Shown: piece after piece, positions 38,794 through 51,590 of the stretch
How positions within the stretch are numbered: the stretch's first letter is position 1
How the letters are laid out: every line of letters starts with the position of its first letter
Source: Leptasterias polaris
Lineage: Eukaryota > Echinodermata > Asteroidea > Forcipulatida > Asteriidae
DNA length: 64,000 bases
Assembly (NCBI GenBank): GCA_037783415.1
Contig: JAZGTN010000188.1
Location: forward strand, 1,054,001 to 1,118,000
Direction: 5' to 3'
The notes under the pieces: generated by a model
The model's input: only the letters and a program-made list of their open reading frames with translations
What the model was told of the DNA's origin: nothing
Databases searched by the model: none
Translations under genes and position numbers: made by a program

Positions 38794-40407
38794 CTATGTT
38801 GGCGGTGTAATTATAGGACAGTTTAATTCTGAAAGGAAAAGCCATGTCTCTGCAGGTACTACTGACCATTTTATTTTTAGCTGTTTGTAGGAACAATCCC
38901 ATGAAGAACTTGAGGCTAAAAAACCCTGCCCTCATTGTGTTTGTTCCTTTTGTGCTTCAAGATTGTTCCCACACAGAATCCAAGTTGATGTTAAAAAACA
39001 AAACCCAATTTTTAATAGCTGTCTGTTCGAAATGGTTCATAAAAAACTCTTTTAAACTGATATTTACTGATTTCATCTGTCATAGAGCATTTTTTCGGTT
39101 GGTAGAAGTTTTTGATTTCAAATTTACATTCTATGGGCAAGTTTATTATTACACTGATCATTAAACTTGTACAAATCTCTCAACGACATAACATCAGAAA
39201 TAAATGTTTTTCTTCCATTTGTTTAAATAATCAAGAGCTTCACTAGACTGTATTTTTGAAAGTGAAAGTATTTGTGGAACTTTTGGTGCTAAGAAAAATA
39301 ATACTTGAATGGATTGTGAACGATTGAGCATAGCGCCTGTTTACATCACTCTCTCTCAGTGTTTTGTCCTATTGAATGAAATATCACTACTACTTTCATC
39401 TTCTATTGGAGGAAGGTTATATACACAAGTGAGTATTTGCTTTCAAGGTTGGTTTGGTGGTTATTTCCTGTCAGAGATTTGTTCCAGTTTGCCAAGTGAC
39501 AAAATGAGGACTACACAGTACATGTACATTGCATGTTAACAGACAGTATATTGTCCAGCCGTACTGGATTCATTGTACTGGGTGTGTTGTCAACAAGCAA
39601 ACAAGCGGACAAACAAACAATCAATTCAAAAGCTGAATATATTTAAGTTTACAACAGTTTAAAACAGAGGAGGAAATTTAGCATTGGTCGTACATGTAAG
39701 GGTTACTTATTCATTCTTGTAATGAGTACTTACAAATAAATGTTAAGTTGAAAAGCTTTAGCTTGGGAAAAGGGAGTACATGTGTGTTTTTTGAAATTCA
39801 GAAAGTCTGTAGGAACTGCCTCTTGGAGGCAGGCATCTTTTCTTAGGATTTAAAGGAATCTGGAGTTATTTTTCCAAACCTTGCATACTGAGGTGAATGC
39901 ATCTGGACTCAGAAGGCCATCAATACCAAGTAACACTTTCCCTTAGTTTGGATGGATTAGCAGTATAGATAGGAATAAGATTAGCATAGATACTAAACAA
40001 ACAATATTTACTGTTATGTGCCCATATTCCCCCCCAAAAGTGACTAAAGATAGATTCCAGCAAGCAATTCTGAAGACCCACATGATTGGACTTCCAAAGA
40101 TCACTGATACATTTCCCTCTAAATGAGTGACAGAAATCAGTAGATGAAACTCCCAAACCACCCACAACATGCTGACCAACTGTGGCTTGGCTGTAAAGAC
40201 TGCCTGAGGATGGTCACAGCATGGCCAGAGCAATCAGCTCTGAACTGTGGGGGTGTATTGGACATAAGAATCCATCTTTCAACCAAACATTTTGATGATG
40301 ACACCTCCATGCTGTCACCTGTCATGTTAGTTCCGCTCATACATGAAAGTGCCAGTAGTCCATTCATGCCAAGTTTTTTAACAGTTCTTTATTTCTTGTC
40401 ATTTCAG

Positions 40408-40444
40408 ACAACCTTTTGGCACTGCGTCAACACGTCTGCACCAG
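40408..40444 (+). CDS. RECK: RECK exon 4 (end of first CC motif; 37-nt exon)
   Basis: A very small exon between acceptor TTCTTGTCATTTCAG and donor GTAGGA, entered in phase 0 and left in phase 1. It encodes TTFWHCVNTSAP plus one base, aligning with the vertebrate RECK segment around IWNCMNSSLPG, with the conserved aromatic, Trp, Cys, Asn and Pro. It carries a potential N-glycosylation site (NTS). The larger open frame around it (40144-40614) is coincidental read-through into introns. Confidence 0.87.
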
Positions 40445-43400
40445 GTAGGAAAAACAAACATACATTCCTCAACCATTTCCTGAGTACAATACGTGACATT
40501 TTGTGTTTTTCTCCCCCATCTCAATACCATTTTAGTCACTGCTGCTTTCATTGTGTTCCTGATGTGTGTTGTGTCTTGTTTTTCTTCCTCGGTAAAGCTC
40601 TGTTTTGTTGGTGAAGACTAGTATAATTGGTATGTTTGTTATTTCTAGCTTTAAGTGTACTTTCCCCTTTTATGTTCTTGAACTTTGCCCACCTTTCACT
40701 CTCATGTCGGGACAGTGTAAAATTCACAAAGTTTTTTTAGGTGAACACTCGGTTTTGAGATCTTTACAATTATCTGTTATCTTAAGAATTTTGAAGTGTG
40801 TGTCTGGAGAATTGTTAGATGACAATGAAAAGTCTGCTCAAACATTTGTCCATGTGATTTCTTTGTTTCTTTTGTTGGTGAAGTATGTGCACAATGTATA
40901 TTGTGATTTCAAAAGAGCATTTCTAGTTATGGTACCCAAGAGCACTTGTTAACTTCAGCGCAACAAGATTACAAGACCTGATGATCTTGCAGCCAAAAGA
41001 TGTTGTCACGGTTATCCCATGACGATAGATTTTTGCAGTTTGATCGAGGAACAGCAGCAAATTTTTGTTTGATTCTTTCTCCTTTCTTACCTATCCTTAT
41101 ACTTCATTGATATTGATCAGAGTTCTTTTAACAGGGAGATTATTTCCCATCATGAGTTCATGATTAAATATTCAGTAATTAAGTCAGGAAGTGTTTTATA
41201 TTTACTTTGTTTCTTCATTTTAACAAGGTATTACAAATTGGCCCAAGATTTCCTTTTTTTTGGGGGGGGGGGTCTTTTCTTTGCTTCATCACCGTGTTAG
41301 TACTTAAATGGAGAAAAAAAATAAGGCAAATTAAAGATTTTCTCATCCTGTTAACTCAAATCATTGTGATTGTGCTATTTAGTGTTGTTATAAAACTCTT
41401 ACGTTTTAAGGGAAGGTATGAAACTTGGGGATATTTTCAAAAGGGGAAAAAATTAAATTTGCACAGTTGTGATATTTGAAAAATTTGTCTTTTTGTGAAA
41501 ACGGCAACAATATGTTCATTTGCACGGTTTGTTGAAAGTGTTTTTCATACCATTTAATTATACACATTCTATCGAAGAGCTGGCTAATTGGGGGTGGGGT
41601 GAGGGGGAGGAGATTTGAACAAGAGGAATCCAGGAGGCTATTAGCACAACCCTTGACAAATTCACCTTGACAGAATGATTTCAAGTAGAAAGTTTTTAGA
41701 CTAGTGACCATCAAGATCTCACTAGGGCCCATTAAAGGATTCCCAGCAACTACGTTTGACTTGTTTGAAGGTATGTACCGACCCCCCTCAGTATTATTCA
41801 CTAATGGGTGGCATTCTTACCAAGACAAGTTTGTACAATGTGTGTATAATAAGGGAAGCATAATGGACAATTGGGTTCACTCTGTCAGTTTCCCTCTTTT
41901 TCTGAGTGCAATCAAGTCAGTGAGCCATCATGGGATACAAACATCATTGTGTATATCTTTACTCCCCCATGGTGTCTTGTCCGTCCATTTGATACCCAAA
42001 TCCTCCAGCAGGGATGCCATTCTCCTTGGTGACTGAAGCACGTGCAGCGGTCCTTCCCTGGTGTTTAAGACACGCATTGTTCTGGGATCTCCCATTGAGA
42101 TTGCGACAACTGGCTGCTTTCCAGAAAAGTGTTTGCTGGATCATGGTCAATTGTGTGTGTTTGTATCTGAAGCCAAACAGTGTTAAAGGGTGGCATTGTC
42201 CTACCCTGACAAAAACCCTCCCCTTAAATCAACTAGAAGTCCCCTGTCTTGTTCACCAGTGAAAAGAGGGTAAACCGGGGCTTAGGGATTTACTGTCTTC
42301 TGGGAGACTTGCTATTGATCCGATTGGTGGATTGATTGGTCATTCCTGGAGTGGTAAGCTGCACTCATAAAAAGCAACAGTGAAGTATTTGATGCTTAGT
42401 AGAATACTACTTTGCACAGTGTTAAAGCTGCTATACAAATATATACAGACCTAGTTTTGACTTTATGTTTGCTTCACTTACAAATCATTCCGGCCTTCTT
42501 AAGTGTTTTGAAATTGTGTACTTATAATTGATTTCATTTACCATACTGCCAAAACAGTATGTGATCCAGTTGACAAAAATACTTCATTCAATCATTGACA
42601 ACATTTCTACATTTTGAACTTCCTATGTTATTCCTTTCTATAATGGTCATAGTATACTCAAGACACCAACTACATGAGCCTCATTAAGTCATTTGGATAA
42701 TGCCATAAGAAGACCCAAGGGAAATCAAAGTCACCTTATAGGTGTAACCACTCAGTGATTTATCATGCTTTTACAATGCTGTAGGAGGAACATAAAATCC
42801 TGAGGAATATCAGATGTGCCTCTCAACACAAGCAAGCAATCTTTCAGATTCAAGTGTAAATACCCTCAGCTTTACGATCACCATCTATGTCTGTGTAAAA
42901 ATGAATGATGTCCAAACTGTTGTTATACTTGAGGTGGACTTGCAAGCTGAATGTCACGTTCAGGTCTTAACATCAAACAGGAATCCAGGGCAATGGAATT
43001 TGTTTATTTTGGTGAAAAATCAAGACCATGTTTTGATTGTTTCTTTTGGGTTTTGGTTATAACAGTCCTTCATGAGGACAGTTTGATTGATTGATCCCAT
43101 CTGTTTGAAAACTCTATTTCAACAAATACTCCTGAAATGGTAGTACTTTGTGGCTTGTTTTTATGGCAGTTACAATAAACAACATGTTCATTTTATAATC
43201 CAGTCAAGCTGAAGTATTCAATTATGAAATTCTGGCAAATCTTGGCAGATGTTTGAAAGCCGTACCAAATCTGGTCTCAGTATGCCCTACTTGACCTACA
43301 ACTTCTAAAAGTTTCAATTTTTTTATTCATTTCTTAAACTTATGTCATTGAAAGCAACCCTGATTATTAATGTCTGCTGATGATTAGTGAAAATTCCATG

Positions 43401-46400
43401 GGTTTTACTGAATCTCACAGCGTTACGGTATCATTGAGCTTCATTGGTGAATTTATAAACTCAACAGCCATTTGTTTGGGCCATGGAGCACCACGTTTGG
43501 ACACTGATAAGATTGGTTTGCCTCACTCCATGACCATTCTGCTTGGCTGAGCCATGGAGTGAGCCATGTAGGAATGATTCGGGCCAAGGTTGTGATGTAG
43601 AACTGATAAGAACGAATTCATGAAACTCGGGAGATAGCAGTGGAAGGATTTTATGTTACACTGGTATTACTAATTCATTTTTAAACTTGTGACTTCATGA
43701 ATGAATCTTTTTAAAAATACAAAGTTACCATCTGTCCTCAGCTGTAATATACAAGTAATGTAGTCTTGTTTCGTTGAAACCGGGCAGGTATAAGGGATGA
43801 ATGGAACAGTTATGGGAATAGGAAATCATTCATTTGTCAGATGCTAGATCAGCTACACAAAATGCAGACAGTAAAGACAACACCTGTGCTGCATACAGAT
43901 TACAAGAAATGAGATTTAACTTTCCAGTCAGTGTAGAGTTAGATGTTTATAGTGTTCTTTGTTTGAAGGTATGCTGATTAGTAACAGCTATATCCCCAGC
44001 TTGGGCATCCACAGTTCTCAACATAGCAGTGACCTTCCTTTACGACCTCTCCTTTTCAGGGATCTTCTACTTTTTGGAGACCCATCTATGTGTTTGTGAA
44101 ATGTGCATTTTACGTTCCCTTCCCCTTGAACTCCCACAGCACTCTTGTTGTACTACTGTGGAAATGTCATTGAAAGGGGGTGGGGAATTCAGTTGTGTTT
44201 AAGAATTCAGCTTTTCTTGTCATCAGTAGAATTGGGCTAAACCTAAATACTGCATGCACTGTCAATCCTTAAAACTATATTTTCTTTATTTATTGTTTAG
44301 CTCATTGTATAAATTGGGTTAAAACTCCCAGAAATGTTGCTAACATCCAGTGAAATTGTAAATATGTCCTTGCCATAAGCAACTTGTATTTCCTTATGAA
44401 ATTTTAAATACCTATTCACCACATAACTTCTTGCTCTATACTTTCATTTCCTACAATTCCAATAAAAAACTCAAAGCTAGTAGGATTGGTTTGTGTCCCT
44501 CAGGGCATCCAAAGAAGGGGTGGGTCTAATGCTTTTAGAGGTACCGCTAATTGCCCAAACCAACCCACCCTCCTGCCTAGCCCAAGGGCTTGACAATTCA
44601 GTGGGGCGGAAGTAACAAAACTGATACCAAACCCCCCTCTCTGGCTTTCCTCAGTGGCCAAATAAAGTGAAGTCCAATTATTCCACTGGAAATGATTTCC
44701 AGTTTTGGGGAGAAAACCTAGTGAATAGAGATTCTGATAAATTGGAATTTACCCATGCATGGACTACGTAAGTTTGTTGTCCTTATACACTATAGATGAT
44801 GCATAGATGATGCAGAGGTGTTATGTGTGGTCTAATTCATGCCTTTGAACTTAGCAATTATAAGTTACATTGTACATGAATTCTCACTGCAGGCAATGAA
44901 AAAAATGGATTTTCGGAAATTGTGAAATAAAAGATATGACCCAGGTTGTAAGATTACTTTAAGAATAATTCAAATACCAGTCCAAAGATTAGGGGCGACA
45001 GAACCGTTTTGGTAGTGCATTCTTGTGGATAAATTGAGATAGTTATCAGTGAAGTAGTGCCTAATGCAGAAAGGAGACTGTGTACTGGTTGTTGCATTCA
45101 GACGCGTACTGTAGAGGCAGCAGTTTTTTTCTAGCGGCGTGTTTGATGCTTGAACTGATTTTTATCAGAGTTTTGTTGCGGTGTGATTTTCACCTTCAAT
45201 GAACGTTTCCTTTTGAAATCTGCTTTCTGCTTTCTGTGGGTTCTATGCGTATAGTACAGAGAATGTGTACCAAGGGTAGAAATTCTGCAACTGTGTCAAA
45301 ATTGAGCAGTCATCCAGTGGTTGTGGAACAAAATGGCATTGACATTTGCAGTAGGCCTGAATCATTTTGTTGTATTCATGAAGTACATGACCTGCTTTGT
45401 AGACTAACATCAGGTTGAAGCTGCTGTGGTGCACACTGAGTTGCTTCAATTCTTCTCTGGTGTAACAAGCCACTGGATATTAAATGTGTAAACTTATTTG
45501 CGATATTATTAAGATCAAATAATAGTTCAGAGGGACATAAATAGGTGGGAACAAACAACCTTCTTGGAACAACCTAAAGAATCGAACAAATTGAAATATG
45601 CACAGTTACAATCAATTGAACAATGTTTTTGTAGAATTTCTGATGTTTGTCTTGAAATGTCTTATATAGTTCATCTCACTTCAAATCAGTATCAAGGGAG
45701 AAAATATATGTCTTACAATAGTGATATAATTAATACTGCACATCAAAATCTTGAAGTAAAATACAGCTTGATGGTTCATGGTCATCTGGACTAGTCTGAT
45801 TTGCAAACTGCCTTCTATTTCCAAACAGCCACTAGTGTCACCTCTAGTAATCCCAAGGGACCCATTTTTCATCACAGGCATTGTCACTTAATAGCAGGGT
45901 AAAACAGCTGTGCAGTCCACAAAATTATGAGGGAACCTGTTTGGCATTGGCTCATTGTCAAAGGATTGACCTTCCTAAGGTTAAAGGTCAGAGGGCAACT
46001 GTTCCCATGATCTCTGTAAAGAATCCAGCTTGATGTTTGAATGGTCTTGGGACCCAATTAAGAATGACTGTGAGGTAGTTAAGTTAGTTTAGCTGGTTTT
46101 TCTGTTTTAAAAGTCAATGTCCATCAGCTTAATTTATACAGCTGGTTTTTCATCCAGAATCGTATCATAAGAGTTTCTGACTGTGTTTGGTCATATGGCG
46201 CACATCACTGTTGTTTTAGGGCTCTTGTTTGTAGTGTTATGCCTATTGCCTACTGTTGATGTTTCGGGCACACAACGTGTTACCTAGCGAGCCATGCAAG
46301 CCGTGTTAGCACGGCCAGTTGGGCTGAAAACACGGGCAAAATTTTGATGCACGGCTTGGTCATGTTGGTTGAAGCCGTGTTGTCTAATTTTTATAATTTC

Positions 46401-46659
46401 AGTGAAAAGTGATACAAAATTGTTGAGTTATAAAAATGACTTTACACCCACACGGTTTGACAAGAATTTTTTTTTGACAAGTCTTAATAATTGCTAGATT
46501 TAATGTGGCCGCGATCGCGATTGCGATCGTTTGTTTCCAGTAAAACACGCATGCATTATTATTAGTCTGGCTCTCTCCTCCATGTTCCTTACAATAATAG
46601 GAAGGCGAGGAGGGAAACACACAACTCAAATTTCCAGGGGCGGAAGACGTGCGGTGGAG

Positions 46660-46701
46660 TCTAATTTTAACCTCGTTCAGTCTAATTTTAACCTCGTTCC
46701 T
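46660..46701 (+). repeat. 21-bp tandem duplication plus partial third copy
   Basis: Two units starting TCTAATTTTAACCTCGTTC with period 21. A related ATTTTAACCTCGTAC follows at about 46720-46734. Confidence 0.75.
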
Positions 46702-49700
46702 GTTATATTTCATACAAAATTTTAACCTCGTACTCATAAACACATCGCTGTCGCCACACAATTTTCCCAATGTGCGTTGTTGACCGATCTTAAATCACAA
46801 AGATTTCAGTGCAAAAAAATGCAAAAATTTGGCACCAAATCAGTCTCTGATTCGTAGGCCTATGCATCGGGATTTCGCCCTAATTTTGCCTAAGTGATGA
46901 TTGACCATCATGGGAATAACAGTTTGAGATTTTCATCTTGACATTTTTCAGAAGGCAAGCGTTTTTGTTTAATTATTCATTAAGTTTATCCAAACATCGT
47001 CAAACAGGCAGTGACTAAGTGAGTTGCAACACAAAAACCAAGGATTGACTTAATGTGCATCAGTGTTGATGTACATTTAACTGTGTAAGTCTTTATTGAA
47101 AAACAAAAATAAAACAGACTTTGTTATAACCTGTTTGAAATGATTCATGTATGTCATTGTTTGCGTCTTCTTTGTTACAATGTTTAATCATAATTGCAAT
47201 CACGGAGCAAAAATAGTGGACGTCTTTTATCTTTACAATCTATTTTTGCGGTAAAGCCTCTCTTTTTCAGTTCAAAAAGCAAAAAACCAAATCAAAATAG
47301 TTCACTTGTACTGGAGAAATAGGTGCCAGAAATGCATCAGAAACCACCAGAGAGCATCTACAGTAGCCAGAGATTCCAGGGCCCTTAAGCAGGCCCTGGA
47401 CCCCGGCCGAGACAGACTTTGCGCTGCGCGCTCTTGTGTGCTTTGCACACAATTTTTTTATTTTAAGTTGCACTCCCACTTTTTCAGTTTGCACTCCCAC
47501 TTTCTAAATTCCTGGCTAAGACACTGCGGGCACATGACAGTAAAAGACAATTCATACATACATTTACAGTTGATATACTAGCATAGATGCAAAAATATTA
47601 CAGGAAAAAAAATTGTGGTTTATTACTTGAAAAAAGTAATGTGTACTAAAACATGCATTTCGAAAACTACAGCGCTACAAACAAAGTGAAACAAATAAGT
47701 GTACTATAGTTCTCGAAGCTGCAAGCCTCACTAAAACATGAAAAACAGACCGTTTGACATGTGGGTAGGCCCTGTATAATGTAAATTTAATTTGATTTTG
47801 TGATCCGTGCCCCGTTTTCCCTTTGTCAAACCAAGTGGATTAAGAGTTTAAACTAGGTGCCTCTGCTCTTGCCATGGTTGTTTGATATTTTGTGCTTCTT
47901 GTAAGTTGGAAATCTTGGAAATAGCAAGGCCAGTGTAAAGTGTGTCTGGCTTAATAGAATAAAAATACTGCTACATTATGTAAGTGCTGAAAAGACTCCT
48001 AACTTAATCAGCTGCTGGACTTCTTCACCCTCCCCCAGTCAAGGAGATGAACTTCATTTCACACCAAACTAATTATTTGAATGGGTAATAAGGTTATTTT
48101 TTTATTTTCTTGAAATTTCTTTTGTTCTTTCTGTTCTTTCGGGGATTAGTCTACTGTTGAAATGCCAATTATAGTAAAAATCTTAGGGCAATTTTGTAAA
48201 ATTTTGACAGAATAAAATAATGACTCAAAAAGTGCTTGCATTTTATAAAATGCATGTTATGTATCTGATTATGCTCTGACAACATGTTTGCGCTTAATTG
48301 ATGAGGGACACCAATATTTACTCATGATTTGTTAAAAGTTGTTTTATGTGGCACTGTTGTTGATATGAGTAAGATGTTTCCTTCAGTAATGTGTTTACCC
48401 CTTTGTGGCATCCAAAACTCCAGAAAAGTTAAGATTAAACCATCTAAAGTGTTCACCTAAAATCTTTAAAAATCTGGTCCTACAATCCATCAGAAACAAC
48501 ATGTTGTATTCCCCACTCACTCAAGTTCGCTTAGTTTGCGTGACTTCTGCAGATGTCTTAACAATTTTATTTAGGATCAATATTTGTATCAATCACAGTC
48601 ACAGTTGCACCCTTTCAACAGTGCTTGATGATAAACCGGAAGACCTACCCAAATTCTCCCACTCCTTTCTGTCTCATCTGAGACACACCTGCACCTCTAC
48701 TCTGTCAAAAATCCCTTAAGCAATAAGAAGATGGGGTTCCAAGCCCTTTGGTAGGCCATTATCACTAATCATTCTAGAGCAGATAGGGCAACTTGCTCAG
48801 ACTATGTGACCATCGATCAAAGCCTTCAAAATTGTGAAATGCTCTCAATAGTCTAGCAGCTGTCGCCAAATTTATGTGGGTTTTATCAAAAATTGGTTTA
48901 ACATTTTGTTGTATCTGGGAAAACAATTCCGTTGAGATTTATTTTGAGATGCAGAAAATCCTGTGTTATTACTCAATAATCTTCAAATACTGTTGCCTGC
49001 TTTGTTATACGATCAGTGGTTTTATCATTGGATTAAATACAATGCGTCTTTTATATCACCTTTATGTTTTTATTCAGTGTTTTTCTCAAAAGCCCTTATA
49101 GTATTTTCTTATTTCCAGATTTACTAGTATCTTGTTTGCAATTATCAATGAACTAGAACACACAGTACTATAAACCTAAGTGTGTGGTCAACACTCCGCT
49201 GATCCACTGTCTGAGGCTTCTATTACAACCCAAACCCTTCAGAGCTGAATTCACACAATCCTTCCCACAAACTCCACAGATCAAGTCTCATTATTGTTCA
49301 GTTGGTGTATTCCCCTATCTCACAACATATTACAATCTCAGCATTTTGTTTTTCTGGTGGTGAAATATTGCCAGGAGCAACGTCAACCACAGACATATCA
49401 TATCCAGCTCCAGATTGCTGTTTATCCGGGAGGACCTATCGGCGCGGCTCGCACCCGCAATACCCCCAGAAGCCCCTGCCGTGTGATTCATAGCAAACAC
49501 GGAATGATCAGCAAACATTTGATCATCAATCTCTCTCATGCTCACTGTACCGCTCCCCCTTCCTCCGTCTGTCCCGTCAAATGTAGGAACCTCCAGCCTA
49601 GAGTAACAGGGTATCATCAGAGAAACACACGTAGAGAGACAGAGAGAAAAATTCTAAATTAAAATGCATCGATTTATGAGTACAGATGCATCTGTCCCGT

Positions 49701-51532
49701 GAAACTACAGCTGTATATTGCGTACTCATGTACTGCCCAGGGCTGGGAGACTTGTATTTGTGCACTGGTAATAAGTTAATTTCACCATTGAAGACCACAT
49801 CTTTCTTGTTCATTTGTCTACATCACTACCAACATTTTCTTTGTCTTTCTTTTTTAAATAACTGGAGAAAATGTTTGTAATATGTATCTATTCATCTTAT
49901 AGTTATACATAATATTCATGTTTCAGTTTTCTTTCTAACATTAGAAATAAAAACAGACTATGCATATCTGCTTACAAATGTTTGATTGTACAGTTTTCAA
50001 GATTGTTTGTGTGTTCATAGTAAATCTTTCTGATGCATCCATCACTGTGAACTTGAAAGGAATTCAGTTCCCAGTACAGCAGTAGACGCTGATTGGGATT
50101 CACAATCTCCATTCTCTCAGCATCATATCATTTCACACTCATCTTCCCAGCTTCCTTGAATACCATCATGTCACTACCACCCTGCAAATGGTGTCTCAGA
50201 TTGTCGGCCCAGTGCATGACACCCATAATGGCTTTTTTATGAGTGATATGAAATGCATCTGATGACATCTTGTGATAAAGCATTTAATACTTGTATGTGA
50301 TGTGTCAGGAATTATTTTTGTTGTGCTGTAAAATAGATTCAATAGAAATCTGCAATGCCATCCAACACATGATTTGAATACCAGTAAAGACTGACTTGTT
50401 ACAGGAAAACTAATTTGATTGAAAGCTTACAAAGAATTCAGTCCAATGTCAAATATTCAAAAGTCCATATTGAAAAGCTCAAAGGATGTAACAGGGATGC
50501 AACATAAAGATGAAACAGAAATATCATTTTAAAGATTGTGCTTTACAATCCAGTTTTCAAGAAACATAGCCAAAGACTAACTTCTTAACATTTCATTTCA
50601 ATGGGTGGTCACCCTAACAGAAAACATCTTTTAATAGAAAAACTAATAGATGTCACTTTCCAAAACTAAAGTATTCCAAGCAGAATAACCCCCAGCTTGC
50701 CTGGCAATCTGTCCATGTCTGTGATATACAGTGAGAGTCTATGAACTTACAGACACTGAAGACACTGTTGTTTCCCATGGTGTACAACAGCATGAAGGCA
50801 TCCTCCAAAGAAACAAACTCATCATCGTGCTCAACATCGCCCAATCATTCATCCTAACATTCAGTATTACCTCACTACCAGTTTAGTTTCAACATTTCTG
50901 TGAAAGACAACTAGCATTATTGTGCCCCCCACCCCCCCCCCCACAAACACAACCCCATCTGTCAGTATCAATCAAAATATGGCATTTATGGACGGTAGTG
51001 GTGTTGACAGTGTGATCCATTTTAGAGTAGAGGGGGTGGGGGTGTAGACATACTGACTGCAAAGGGTCAGAGAGTTACATAAAAACTTTCTTTTCCAAGA
51101 GGTGATTTTCCATTTTTGCACACTATTTGATTCGATTGAGGAAATTTACCAGTTAACACTCGGTAAACACTCATTAAACATCAGAGACCTAGTTTGCATG
51201 TTGATCATGTGCCTGTGTTCAAAACATTTGCCTGCATTTGTAGAAAATTTGCATTGCAATCTTTGTCCCTTTTTTTTCAAACTGGCGTGAAGCAAGATTT
51301 CAAGTTAAATTGACTGAATTCATCCTGTATGAACTGCTTCGTACTTTAGTCATCACATATTGTCTCGTCTTTTCTCTGCAACTAATAGTGGAAATACATT
51401 TTCAATTTGTCGGATTTTGTTGAACAAAATGTTGCACAGATTTGACATTTATGCAAGAATGTTTTACATGTTTCAATTTAATGTACATGTACAGTAATTG
51501 ACATCAACCGTCTGTTACTAGTTGTGTAGCGG

Positions 51533-51590
51533 TTGGTAGCCAATGGAATACCAATCTCCATGACCGCTGCGGCTCGTTCTCATTGGTTGA
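51533..51590. promoter_or_regulatory. CCAAT-box cluster in RECK intron 4
   Basis: CCAAT occurs in TAGCCAATGG (about 51538-51547) and TACCAATCT (about 51550-51558). It occurs inverted as CATTGGTTG (about 51580-51588), with GGTTGG just upstream. The patch is also GC-rich and CpG-containing relative to its surroundings. Regulatory role is inferred only. Confidence 0.25.

Larger units (their letters stand above)
24640..40407. other. RECK: RECK intron 3 (15.8 kb)
   Basis: No gene recognised. It holds two copies of a tRNA-Leu-derived SINE family (28514-28740 and 29249-29602) and a tRNA-like sequence (38721-38793). Comparatively GC-balanced islands lie near 27230-27560 and 38080-38400. Open frames at 31267-31596 and 34495-34824 have no identifiable domain. 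Confidence 0.6.

Noticed and set aside
40144..40614. 156-residue plus-strand open frame as a gene of its own
   Set aside because: It merely contains the 37-nt RECK exon 4. The rest is intron read-through, since strong splice sites define the exon.
46399..46770. 123-residue minus-strand frame with internal repeats (NEVKIRL twice)
   Set aside because: The repeated residues come from the 21-bp tandem duplication. No start context, domain or splice support was found.
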